Origin: Nitrospinae bacterium CG11_big_fil_rev_8_21_14_0_20_45_15
GTDB lineage: Bacteria; Nitrospinota; Nitrospinia; Nitrospinales; VA-1
Direction of reading: 5' to 3'
NCBI GenBank assembly: GCA_002787235.1
Contig: PCWG01000025.1
Coordinates: 1 to 61,689, forward strand
Length of the DNA: 61,689 nt
In this document: positions 9,913 to 17,669 of the stretch, in pieces
Layout of the letters: every line of letters begins with the position of its first letter
Numbering within the stretch: the stretch's first letter is position 1
The notes under the pieces: model-generated
Databases searched by the model: none
What the model was told of the DNA's origin: nothing
The model's input: the letters and a program-made list of their open reading frames with translations, nothing else
Translations under genes and position numbers: made by a program

Positions 9913-10746
9913 ATGGAATCGCTTGTTGCAATGAAACAGGGAAACCCAAAGATGCCTTCTGTCCCTGTCGAGGGCGTGGAAGATTTGCTCGATCCTCTGG
10001 CTTTCCTTTCGGTTGCACCTACAGACACTCCGGCAAAAGCAGACAAGCCACTCATTGTGATTCCGGCATTTGATGAGGAAAAGAACATTGGTGCGGTTAT
10101 CACGAGTATCCGCGAGTGGGTGCCACAGTTTCCCATTCTGGTGGTCAACGATGGCTCCAGCGATGGTACGGAACGTATCGCTGAGGAAATGGGTGTGGAT
10201 GTCATCACATTGCCTTACAATCTGGGTTACGGCATAGCTCTCCAAACGGGATTCATCTACGCTTTGCAAAATGGCTACAACTCAATCATTCAGATCGATG
10301 CCGATGGCCAGCACGATCCTCGTCATATATTGGATTTACACCGTGAGCTGATGTCTGGAGATGCCGATGTTGTCATTGGCTCCCGTTTTTTGAACGGTGG
10401 GAAATACAAGACCCCTTTTTTCCGACGTATGGGAATCAAAATGTTCAGTTTGCTGGCGTCTATCTGTTGCCGTCAAAAGGTGACGGATCCCACCTCTGGT
10501 TTTCAGGCTTTGAGGGGGAAAGCCATTCGGCTGGTTGCGAGCAGTTATTATCCGCCGGACTATCCCGATGCGGATTATTTGATTCTGGTGCATCGTTGTG
10601 GCATCAAGATGAAAGAAATTCCTGTTCAAATGGATCCCAAGCCCGGTGGCAAGTCCATGCATCATGGGCACAAGCCGTTGTATTATGTCTTTAAGATGTT
10701 TCTTTCTATCTTTGTAACACTGTTGCGACAAAAACCGAGTATCTGA
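9913..10746 (+). CDS. GT2 glycosyltransferase, polyprenyl-phosphate mannose/glucose synthase-like
   Basis: The 277-residue protein has the GT-A fold hallmarks LIVIPAFDEEKNI, VVNDGSSDGT and the metal-binding DADGQHDP, and later VIGSRF. These place it in the dolichyl-phosphate-mannose synthase-like branch of family GT2, which charges a lipid carrier with a sugar at the cytoplasmic face. It is followed three bases later by a DUF2304 membrane protein; that pair is common and DUF2304 may anchor the enzyme (inference). The first 45 residues are poorly conserved, and ATG 9931 is an alternative start. Confidence 0.88.
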   Translation: MESLVAMKQGNPKMPSVPVEGVEDLLDPLAFLSVAPTDTPAKADKPLIVIPAFDEEKNIGAVITSIREWVPQFPILVVNDGSSDGTERIAEEMGVDVITLPYNLGYGIALQTGFIYALQNGYNSIIQIDADGQHDPRHILDLHRELMSGDADVVIGSRFLNGGKYKTPFFRRMGIKMFSLLASICCRQKVTDPTSGFQALRGKAIRLVASSYYPPDYPDADYLILVHRCGIKMKEIPVQMDPKPGGKSMHHGHKPLYYVFKMFLSIFVTLLRQKPSI

Positions 10747-10749
10747 GCC

Positions 10750-11130
10750 ATGCCTCCCCGAATAAGAATCATATCTATCTGCATTTGTATTTTCATAGTG
10801 GTCTACGTATTTGAATTGGTACGCCGTAAACGGCTCAATGAAGAATACTCCTTTGGCTGGCTGGTAACGGGTAGCTTGATGTTGATACTTTCTATCTCTG
10901 AAGACCTGCTGACCTGGGTTTCTGAGACGGTGGGGGCGACCTTGTTCACGTCCACCCTGTTTTTTTTCGGTCTCACGTTTCTAGTGATTATCTGCCTGCA
11001 TTTTTCGATCAGAATTTCAGTGCTCACCAATCAGGTGCGCACTTTGAGTCAACATATCGGTATTCTTTATCATGAGAAAAAACGTCTGGAAAAGGTCGTC
11101 GTGGAGCCGCCGGACGGGCGTTCGCCCTGA
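10750..11130 (+). CDS. DUF2304 small membrane protein
   Basis: The 126-residue protein has three hydrophobic segments (about 6-21, 38-55 and 67-89) followed by a short charged helix. The pattern RRKRLNEEYSFGWLV between helices one and two is typical of DUF2304. Such proteins often sit beside GT2 lipid-sugar synthases, as here with a three-base gap. Exact role unknown. Confidence 0.78.
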   Translation: MPPRIRIISICICIFIVVYVFELVRRKRLNEEYSFGWLVTGSLMLILSISEDLLTWVSETVGATLFTSTLFFFGLTFLVIICLHFSIRISVLTNQVRTLSQHIGILYHEKKRLEKVVVEPPDGRSP

Positions 11131-11161
11131 TTTTTCCAAAAACGTTGTCTGATGGGTCCCA

Positions 11162-11479
11162 TTGAAAATATTAAGAACCATCGAATCTTTTCTGCCCTAT
11201 GTTTGCGGCCCCGTGAACCAGGCTTTCCAGATTTCCAAACGGCTGGAGGCCCGGGGCGTTCGTTCCCCTGTGCTCACAACTTACTCGGATGTGGATTCCC
11301 GACTGCCCGCAAGTGAGATCATGGAGGGTGTCGATGTCACACGCTTTCCCGTTCTTTTCCCATTGATGCGCTATTGCGTCAGCCCGAAAATGTATTTCGG
11401 GCAGGCAGACTTTGATATTCTGCACAGCCACAACTATCGCAATTTCCCCACAGACGCTGGTTTTTTTTTGCCCGATTGA
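11162..11479 (+). CDS. GT4 glycosyltransferase, N-terminal part (frame broken at T9)
   Basis: This 105-residue frame encodes the donor-independent N-terminal half of a GT-B glycosyltransferase: MKILRTIESFLPYVCGPVNQ, then an ILHSHNYRN motif. It starts at TTG 11162. It ends early at TGA 11477-11479, right after a run of nine T (11461-11469). One additional T (or a -1 slip) would continue as GFFFARLKRRPFVLNTHGS into the next frame, giving a normal protein of about 375 residues. So the two halves are one gene by descent. Confidence 0.75.
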   Translation: MKILRTIESFLPYVCGPVNQAFQISKRLEARGVRSPVLTTYSDVDSRLPASEIMEGVDVTRFPVLFPLMRYCVSPKMYFGQADFDILHSHNYRNFPTDAGFFLPD

Positions 11480-12294
11480 AGAGACGCCCCTTCGTCCTCA
11501 ACACCCACGGCTCCCTACTGGGCTATAAAAAATACTTGTCCTCCCCCTGGCAACGCTTGCCCTACCAGTTTTACGATTGGGTCACGCTCAAAACTTCCGC
11601 CCGGCGCGCACAGGCCGTTGTGGTTTCTTCAAAGCTGGAATATTCCGATGCTTTGGAATTTGGCATCGACAAGCGTAAAATACACATCATCCCCATGGGA
11701 ATCGATTGCATTGCGGAAGTTGACCGGACAAGGGAAAACGAAACGAAAGAATTGCGCCTGTTGTTTGTGGGAAGGATCGCACGTGTGCGCCGGTTGGAAC
11801 TGGTTCTTCAGGCCGTCCAGAAATTATTGATTCCCTGGAAGCTGACTGTGGTCGGCGGTGAGGCCGAGACTGCGAGTGTGGCGCGTTCGGGTTACATGGG
11901 AGAACTGAAAAATTTATGCCGCTCGCTGGAGATCGAAGACCGCGTCCACTTTGCGGGATTCAAAAATCCAGAAGAATTGCGAACGTATTACCAGTCGTCC
12001 GATGTTTTTGTTTATGCGTCCTTGTACGAAAACTTTTCGCAACCCTTGCTGGAAGCGGCGGGAGCCGGGCTACCTCTGGTTACGACCGAAGTGGGCATCG
12101 CAAAAGAAATTGCGGACGATGGAGGTGCGCTTCTCGCTGAGGGCAGTCCTGAGAGTTTGAGTGCTTGCATTGAATCCTTGCAGGACCCCGGCTTGCGTTT
12201 GAGCATGGGCAAAGCGGCGCAAAAGAGCGTTCAAAAACGATTCGACTGGAATACAATCATGCAGAACTATATGGAACTGTATCGGTCTTTGTGA
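11476..12294 (+). CDS. GT4 glycosyltransferase, C-terminal part (out of frame with N-terminal part)
   Basis: This 272-residue frame holds the rest of the same glycosyltransferase, with the nucleotide-sugar-binding domain: LLFVGRIARVR, VHFAGF and the ENFSQPLLEAAGAGLPLVTT block containing the EX7E pair. A formal TTG start exists at 11476 overlapping the preceding stop, yet the frame begins in the middle of a conserved block. Whether a functional protein is made depends on slippage at T9 or on the reads being wrong there. The neighbours point to cell-surface glycan synthesis. Confidence 0.8.
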   Translation: MKRRPFVLNTHGSLLGYKKYLSSPWQRLPYQFYDWVTLKTSARRAQAVVVSSKLEYSDALEFGIDKRKIHIIPMGIDCIAEVDRTRENETKELRLLFVGRIARVRRLELVLQAVQKLLIPWKLTVVGGEAETASVARSGYMGELKNLCRSLEIEDRVHFAGFKNPEELRTYYQSSDVFVYASLYENFSQPLLEAAGAGLPLVTTEVGIAKEIADDGGALLAEGSPESLSACIESLQDPGLRLSMGKAAQKSVQKRFDWNTIMQNYMELYRSL

Positions 12295-12347
12295 AAGAGC
12301 GAGGTCCCGATGTTTTCAAATAACTTTTTTCCAAAGGAAATTGGATC

Positions 12348-12917
12348 ATGAAATATAAGCAAGCAATCCTCACACTGTTAGTCACCCTGATGTTTGGTGT
12401 CGCCGTGATGCCCGCCCAATCTGCCAGCGTTACTGCGGGCGGTCGAACCTTGACCTTGCTCGGGGAAGCCTTGGAAGTCGGAAAACCGCTCCCCGAAATT
12501 TCGCTACCCGATAGCGGAATGAACATGACGGCTCTGCAATCGCTCAAAGGACGTGTCGCGATCTTGAGCGTTGTCCCATCCATCGACACCAAAGTTTGTG
12601 AAAAACAGACGCATATTTTGAGTGAAGAAAATGAAGGACTGGACGCGCAATTGCTCACCATCAGCCGGGATCTTCCCTTTGCGCAAAAACGATTCGCGAA
12701 GGAAGCGAAGATTGCCAACCTGATGTTTTTGTCAGACTATCGCGACGGAAGTTTCGGGCAGGCGACAGGATTGTTGATTGAAGAAAGCCGATTGCTCACC
12801 CGGGCGGTGATCGTGGTGGACAAAGCAGGCATTGTGCGTCATCTGGAAATCGTTCCCGATCTCCGACAACTGCCCGACATGAAAAAAGCTTTTGAGGTCG
12901 CCCGCAATCTGAACTAG
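12348..12917 (+). CDS. Thiol peroxidase (Tpx)-like, exported, single cysteine
   Basis: The 189-residue protein is an atypical 2-Cys peroxiredoxin homologue. The peroxidatic Cys84 sits in SIDTKVCEKQT, and ISRDLPFAQKRF is highly Tpx-like. Unlike cytoplasmic Tpx it has a signal peptide (residues 1-26, cleavage near AQSA), placing it in the periplasm. The resolving Cys expected after KRF is Ala117, and no other Cys exists, so it must work with an outside thiol. The expected role is reduction of lipid or hydrogen peroxide. ATG 12348 has AAAGGAA upstream. It converges on the parE gene. Confidence 0.85.
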   Translation: MKYKQAILTLLVTLMFGVAVMPAQSASVTAGGRTLTLLGEALEVGKPLPEISLPDSGMNMTALQSLKGRVAILSVVPSIDTKVCEKQTHILSEENEGLDAQLLTISRDLPFAQKRFAKEAKIANLMFLSDYRDGSFGQATGLLIEESRLLTRAVIVVDKAGIVRHLEIVPDLRQLPDMKKAFEVARNLN

Positions 12918-12937
12918 CCCCGGGCGGCTTGCCGGGG
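12918..12937. terminator. Hairpin between convergent tpx-like and parE genes
   Basis: CCCCGG and CCGGGG enclose an eight-base loop, directly after the tpx-like stop. No T run follows on the plus strand; AT-rich sequence lies on both sides. Confidence 0.4.
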
Positions 12938-12939
12938 AA

Positions 12940-13239
12940 TTAAAGAACTTCTAAATGATGAGGGTGGTCCATACTCTTGTGCAAAATCCGAGCTACGAAA
13001 ATTCCTGAAGGCTGGATCACATAGAAAATCATATGACTCACGAAATTGAATTTGTAAATTCCATCTTCGATATCTTTGGCCTCACGGCCTTTCAACGGAT
13101 GTTTTGCGAGGTCTCTCAAACACAGGCTGATATCCTGCAAGTACTTATCTGCCTGCCTTTCCCCAAATGACTGCAAAGAATAAGAATATATATTCACCAA
13201 GTCTTGATCGGCCTTTTGGGAAAGCTCGTACCGCGACAT
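12940..13239 (-). CDS. parE: ParE-family toxin
   Basis: The 99-residue protein has the RelE/ParE fold pattern: YELSQKADQDLVNIYSYS at the N terminus, a middle block DLAKHPLKGREA, and the C-terminal IFVARILHKSMD. ParE toxins poison DNA gyrase; this is known for the family and not shown here. It begins three bases after the antitoxin stop, the usual antitoxin-toxin order. Length and end are normal, so the system looks intact. Confidence 0.9.
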   Translation of the reverse strand: MSRYELSQKADQDLVNIYSYSLQSFGERQADKYLQDISLCLRDLAKHPLKGREAKDIEDGIYKFNFVSHMIFYVIQPSGIFVARILHKSMDHPHHLEVL

Positions 13240-13242
13240 ATT

Positions 13243-13467
13243 TTATTTTTTTCGCTTGATATCTTTAACGATATCCTCAATCTGTCGAGGACTCGTACCG
13301 CTATTCAAGCCTTCCAGGACAGCTATCTTCAAAGCTTCGCGTTTTCTCTGATCCATACGGATCAAATCGCGAATATAATCGCTTGCGTTGGAAAAATCGC
13401 CGCCCTTTACTTGTGCGTCAATCCAGCTACGCATGGTATCGGGTAAGGAAACATTCAAACTCGCCAT
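13243..13467 (-). CDS. parD: ParD-family antitoxin
   Basis: The 74-residue protein begins with a ribbon-helix-helix DNA-binding domain (MASLNVSLPDTMRSWIDAQV, then SDYIRDLIR) and ends in a charged tail that would wrap ParE. ATG 13467 follows AAAGGAGG. The pair is expected to repress its own promoter (13504-13533), which contains TGCC/GGCA and further ATTGGCA-like repeats that could be the operator. Confidence 0.9.
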   Translation of the reverse strand: MASLNVSLPDTMRSWIDAQVKGGDFSNASDYIRDLIRMDQRKREALKIAVLEGLNSGTSPRQIEDIVKDIKRKK

Positions 13468-13503
13468 AACAACCTCCTTTAAATATTAATGACAATATCT
13501 GCC

Positions 13504-13533
13504 ATTATATGCCAATAAGCAGGCATTGCGCAA
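13504..13533 (-). promoter_or_regulatory. Promoter of parDE
   Basis: Minus strand: -35 TTGCGC (13533-13528), 18-base spacer, perfect -10 TATAAT (13509-13504). The motif TGCC-N8-GGCA lies within the spacer, followed by ATGGCA after the -10, suitable for ParD autorepression (inferred). Confidence 0.7.
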
Positions 13534-13619
13534 GAATGTGACTGCAAATTTTTTAAGCGGAAAAAGGGTCGTTGTTCCGAACTTTGACACACTCCTAATT
13601 TTCCAGACACCTTGTCGTT

Positions 13620-14057
13620 TTATTTTTCTAACAGGAAGGTGACGGGTCCGTCGTTGAGCAGTTCGATTTTCATGTCGGCGGCGAAGCGTCCGCTTGCCGT
13701 TGCGATACCGCAGGCTTCAATTTTTTTTATGTAACGTTCGTACAGTGTGCGGGCACTATCGGGATGGGCGGCTTTGTCGAAGCTGGGACGACGTCCTTTG
13801 GAGCAATTCCCGGCCAGGGTGAACTGGGAAACGGCAAGGATTTCTCCGCCAATGTCCAGGCAGGAAAGATTCATTTTCCCCGCATCATCGGGGAAAATAC
13901 GGAGCAGGGCGGTTTTCTCTGCGAGGTGGTCGGCTGTCTCGGGGGCATCTCCTTCTTCGATCCCTACCAGAGCCAGGATGCCTTTTCCAATGCGGGCGAT
14001 TTCTTCACCATTCACGCGCACGACAGCATAGGCGACGCGCTGTAATAAAATTTTCAT
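13620..14057 (-). CDS. dtd: D-aminoacyl-tRNA deacylase
   Basis: The 145-residue enzyme removes D-amino acids (and glycine) mischarged on tRNA. The two active-site strands are present: SQFTLAGNC (canonical SQFTL) and NDGPVTFLLE near the C terminus (canonical cis Gly-Pro). ATG 14057 is chosen from homology; the nearest AAAGGA is 13 bases away. It lies 97 bases downstream of the aminoacyl-ligase-like gene on the same strand and may share its transcript. Confidence 0.95.
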   Translation of the reverse strand: MKILLQRVAYAVVRVNGEEIARIGKGILALVGIEEGDAPETADHLAEKTALLRIFPDDAGKMNLSCLDIGGEILAVSQFTLAGNCSKGRRPSFDKAAHPDSARTLYERYIKKIEACGIATASGRFAADMKIELLNDGPVTFLLEK

Positions 14058-14154
14058 TGTGAAAAGTTCATTTCCTTTGAGTCGTTATTTTCATGAAGTT
14101 AAAATTTCCCCCTGGCTAATTAATTGCTGGCAGATCGTTACCGCTTGTGCTATT

Positions 14155-15219
14155 TCAAATTTCCTTACGAACGGATTCTGGCCAGCGTTTTGTATCCAAT
14201 CCGTATTGCGCGAGAAATCCCCAGGTCAAGCGTTCGATGCCGAATCCGGCGCAACCTGTGGCGGCTGTGTTTCCTCCCTCTGAGATCTCAAACGGTCTGC
14301 TGTAGTGATCCGCATGATAATTGAACGATGCGGCCGCCAGTGAGGCTCCCGATGCCGGGAGCGCAATTCTCAATTCCCACTTAAGAGGTACTGAGGCTGT
14401 AAAGTCTGAGCCGGAAACGGGATCGTCCGCTTCCTGCACCCAGGCACGCAAACCGAGGCTTTGCATCCATTCGACGGTCAGGGTTTCGATTTCCCTCAAC
14501 GAGTTGCGCACGAAGATGGGCGTTCCCATATAAACCGTTTCCCGCATGATGAATTCCCATAACCGGTCCGGGGAGAATCGGTCGGAACCTTCATAGCGAT
14601 AACATCGGCCCTGGGTGGTGAGGGTGGTGTCTCCGGGAAGTGTTCGCTTGCTGAAATGCGGGTAACAGTGCAGGCAAACTGCGGGCTTGCCGAGGTGCTC
14701 GGGCGTTTGCGTTCCGGGTACAAACCAGGTGGCGTCTTGATCGGTTCCGTAATCTGGATAGTGCATCAGTTTGCGGGGAATCAGATTCGGGTAGACAAAT
14801 TCCTCAGGGCCTTGCTTCAGAGCCATGCGATAACACTCCCGCTCAAAATATTTGAAGGTCTTGAGGAACAGATGCCCCATGCCGTATTGACCGGGACCGA
14901 AAGAGATGAGATGGTCGCCTTCAAGCAGTTCTGGAAGGAGATCGTGTTTGCAGAAACAGGGAGCAGTGCGATTGTCGAAGACAGGGCGCATTTGCAATGA
15001 ATCCAAAAACTCCGCATCGGTGGAATCGTTGAGCATGGCCTGGACGATCGACTCGATATGAGGAACGCTGTCTGCATCCTTGCAGGTGTAACGGAGTTCA
15101 GTTTCGGAAACGACAGTCAGGCCGAGAACCTGATCACAGACATACGGAAGATAAAAACGGAGCCGGGCCAGCGCATTGGCAGTGGCTGTTGAGTTCAAGA
15201 TCAGGGATTTCTCAATCAT
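14155..15219 (-). CDS. Amino acid:carrier-protein-ligase-like class II synthetase homologue
   Basis: The 354-residue protein resembles the class II catalytic core of atypical seryl-tRNA synthetases without tRNA-binding arm. Motif 2-like QGRCYRYEGSDRFSP and motif 3-like TGCAGFGIERLTWGF are seen, along with ASFNYHADHYSRPF. Candidate zinc ligands are Cys in VCLHCYPHF, Glu in CYRYEG and Cys in TGCAGFG, as in the Bradyrhizobium amino acid:[carrier protein] ligases that adenylate Gly or Ala and load it on a phosphopantetheine carrier. I take ATG 15219; TTG 15231 is possible. No carrier protein is visible nearby. Substrate and partner are unknown. Confidence 0.75.
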   Translation of the reverse strand: MIEKSLILNSTATANALARLRFYLPYVCDQVLGLTVVSETELRYTCKDADSVPHIESIVQAMLNDSTDAEFLDSLQMRPVFDNRTAPCFCKHDLLPELLEGDHLISFGPGQYGMGHLFLKTFKYFERECYRMALKQGPEEFVYPNLIPRKLMHYPDYGTDQDATWFVPGTQTPEHLGKPAVCLHCYPHFSKRTLPGDTTLTTQGRCYRYEGSDRFSPDRLWEFIMRETVYMGTPIFVRNSLREIETLTVEWMQSLGLRAWVQEADDPVSGSDFTASVPLKWELRIALPASGASLAAASFNYHADHYSRPFEISEGGNTAATGCAGFGIERLTWGFLAQYGLDTKRWPESVRKEI

Positions 15220-15292
15220 GATAGCAGTCAAAAAGTAGGAAAGGACAAGCTCAAAAACCGAAGCTCTGGTGTGTTAAATTCAAGGTCACAAT

Positions 15293-15321
15293 ATCATATA
15301 AACCTTTCCAATCCGTGACAA
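15293..15321 (-). promoter_or_regulatory. Promoter of the ligase-like gene (and probably dtd)
   Basis: Minus strand: -35 TTGTCA (15321-15316), 17-base spacer, -10 TATGAT (15298-15293), about 70 bases ahead of the start codon. Confidence 0.65.
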
Positions 15322-15440
15322 ACTGACGTGATTTTGCCCTGTAATAGTGGACAAGAAAAAAGTGATTTATAATCATTTTCATAGGTGTTCAAATGAGAAA
15401 GAAGCGTAGGCAATTGAGTTGAGAACGGGGCGGCTCTGCA

Positions 15441-17240
15441 TTATTTTTCCTTGCTAAGGGCCAGCAATTCTTTTTTCCAGTCGCGCAGGGGATGGGGACG
15501 GCTCAGGGCAAATCGTTCGCAAAAAGTTTTTATGGTTTTCTGAACAGCGGGGCCATTCCACCATTCCGCAGGATTATTAAAAACTTTGTTTATCATGGAT
15601 GCGGCAGATTCGGGTGTGTCGTGAAGTATTCCCGTTTTTCTTAGCTCGTCAAAGTAGGGTTGTACATTTTTGCGCAATGGGCAATGCTCGAAATTCCAGA
15701 ACACCACGGTGGGATGGTTGATTGTCAGAGTTTCCAGAAAGGTTGTTGAATTGTTCGTGCTCACGCACAATCGACTTTGTTTGAGCTGACTCATCATAGA
15801 TTGCTTGCCCGTATAAGTTTTGAAACGAGGTTCGATTTCGAGCAAGCGGGATGTGACATCCCAGTCATAATCGTGGGGATACAATCGAAAAACAAACTGG
15901 GTTTGAATTCCAGACTCTAAGTTTTGAAAGAAACGGATCTGTTCGTTAAAGTAGTTTCCCATGTGAGGGCCAACGGTGTCCCCCCCGTTCCACTGAAAAG
16001 CATAACGTGGATTGCTTATGCCGATGACGAGTAGGTTGCCTTTGGATTCAGTTTTTATTTTTTTCAGGCCAATCAGTTTCCCTGCCGGGAGAGGGCGTGT
16101 TTTTGGACTGCCATTTAATTTCCAGCCCCAGGTGTAATATCGGTCGCAAGCACGAATTTCATTGTATGTGACCGAGTCTACCTTTCGGGTTCCATATCCC
16201 CCTCCATGCTGTACACCTGCCAGTTTGGCCCCCAGCGAAACATGATGTGCGGCCCAAAATTTGAATCCTTCTTCAGCAAATAAACTGTTAGAGGTTAATA
16301 TCACTTTGGGTTTTTTGGGGAAATATTCAAGTGCTGTCTGGTGAGTGGACTTGTAAGATTCGACATAAGCGGTGGGTAATTGCAGTGCGATGAGTTTTTC
16401 GGCCAATGTTTCAAATTCATTTTTTCCACCGATCAGTTTCAGTTGGCTTCGAGTTGTTAAATCAGGGGCAACGGTCGGGACTTCAGGCGGTGAGAAGAGT
16501 ATCGGTATCTGCCGAAGAGATAATTGCAGGCGAAACAGATCCCAAAACTGAAAGTAGCTGGAAACCAAAACGATGCGTTTGTACCGCTCGGGAATTTTTT
16601 GCAATAAAGGGTATAAGGATGATTTAAGAAAAAATTTTACCCCTTTTGGGATGGGTACATATTTGACTTGAGGCAAATGCAATGTTTCGTTTTTTGTTTC
16701 ATAAGGGATGCCATCCAGTTCGCGAATGATCCAACTGTATAAATACAAGTTGTAATCATCATTGCTGTTCCAGTTCACAAAGGCATCGTAATCTTTTGGG
16801 ATGTGTGGAAACGATGGGTTTTCGGGAAGCCAGGTGTTGGTGACGGTCCCTAAACCGATTGCGGAACGAATGGACAGATAGCGGTCGTAGAGTCCTGTCA
16901 AAAAATAAAACAGCCAGGGACCGATGATTATTCTCCAGTATCTGAGGTCGTAATCCACCTGATGCAATTCATTGAAACGCTTCGATAGAACTTTTAAATA
17001 TTTACTGTAGAGTTTATTGATGTAACCCGAGCTCTGGATTACCTGCTGTCTCTCCTCCCAGTTAAAGGGGAGGACTTCATATTCCATCTGCGACCAAATT
17101 TCTCGATCTCGGTGCAGTTTGCACCACTCACCAAGGAAGAGCGTTTTCTCTGCGGGATTCCAGAATTTCTGGTTGGCGGTGGTTGTTAGAAACACAAAAG
17201 TATCCAGATGGAAAAGTTTTTCAGAGATGGCACGAGACAA
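15441..17240 (-). CDS. LIC12162-family putative surface polysaccharide transferase
   Basis: The 599-residue soluble protein matches the LIC12162 transferase family first noted in Leptospira O-antigen regions: TLFLGEWCKLH near residue 32, KLAGVQHGGGYG in the middle, and CVSTNNSTTFLETLTINHPTVVFWN near residue 500. The last part resembles GT-B nucleotide-sugar domains. The acceptor and donor are unknown; its divergent neighbours build a sialic-acid-like sugar, so it may transfer or modify that sugar (inference). The start is TTG 17240, without clear ribosome site. No membrane segment is seen. Confidence 0.82.
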   Translation of the reverse strand: MSRAISEKLFHLDTFVFLTTTANQKFWNPAEKTLFLGEWCKLHRDREIWSQMEYEVLPFNWEERQQVIQSSGYINKLYSKYLKVLSKRFNELHQVDYDLRYWRIIIGPWLFYFLTGLYDRYLSIRSAIGLGTVTNTWLPENPSFPHIPKDYDAFVNWNSNDDYNLYLYSWIIRELDGIPYETKNETLHLPQVKYVPIPKGVKFFLKSSLYPLLQKIPERYKRIVLVSSYFQFWDLFRLQLSLRQIPILFSPPEVPTVAPDLTTRSQLKLIGGKNEFETLAEKLIALQLPTAYVESYKSTHQTALEYFPKKPKVILTSNSLFAEEGFKFWAAHHVSLGAKLAGVQHGGGYGTRKVDSVTYNEIRACDRYYTWGWKLNGSPKTRPLPAGKLIGLKKIKTESKGNLLVIGISNPRYAFQWNGGDTVGPHMGNYFNEQIRFFQNLESGIQTQFVFRLYPHDYDWDVTSRLLEIEPRFKTYTGKQSMMSQLKQSRLCVSTNNSTTFLETLTINHPTVVFWNFEHCPLRKNVQPYFDELRKTGILHDTPESAASMINKVFNNPAEWWNGPAVQKTIKTFCERFALSRPHPLRDWKKELLALSKEK

Positions 17241-17669
17241 CGATTACAACAGGGTCACATATAAAAGACTTGAGAGTCCGGCTGATTTTATGAACGATAC
17301 GGGACAAATTGGGATGCCTGATGATTGCTTTGGACCGTGATTATTTTACATTAAATTTTCACGAAATTCGGCCATTACCTTACGAATCATCGGCTTGCTT
17401 TGTTCTAAACCTTGTAGCATAATAAGCGATTTAATGTAGATTATGAATACAGAGTTGTTGCCTGCAACTCAGACTTCCAAGCTCCTTTGAGCGTCTTTTC
17501 TATTTTTTTCCAGAATTTTTCTAAGCTATAAATCGCGTAAATCTTGTGCCAAGTTTAGCGAGGTATGAATACGTTAACAAGTGTTTATTGAACGGAATGT
17601 TTTCAGGATTTGAATCTTCTCAAGATTTGCCAACCAGGCAGGTTGTGAACTTACTCAGGTTTAAATGAA
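17241..17669. other. Divergent intergenic region of the sugar locus
   Basis: The 429 bases hold no gene. They must carry promoters for both the leftward transferase and the rightward kdnB-like operon, but no good -35/-10 pair stands out. A six-pair hairpin GAGTTG/CAACTC lies at 17452-17470. No JUMPstart-like element was seen. Confidence 0.4.
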
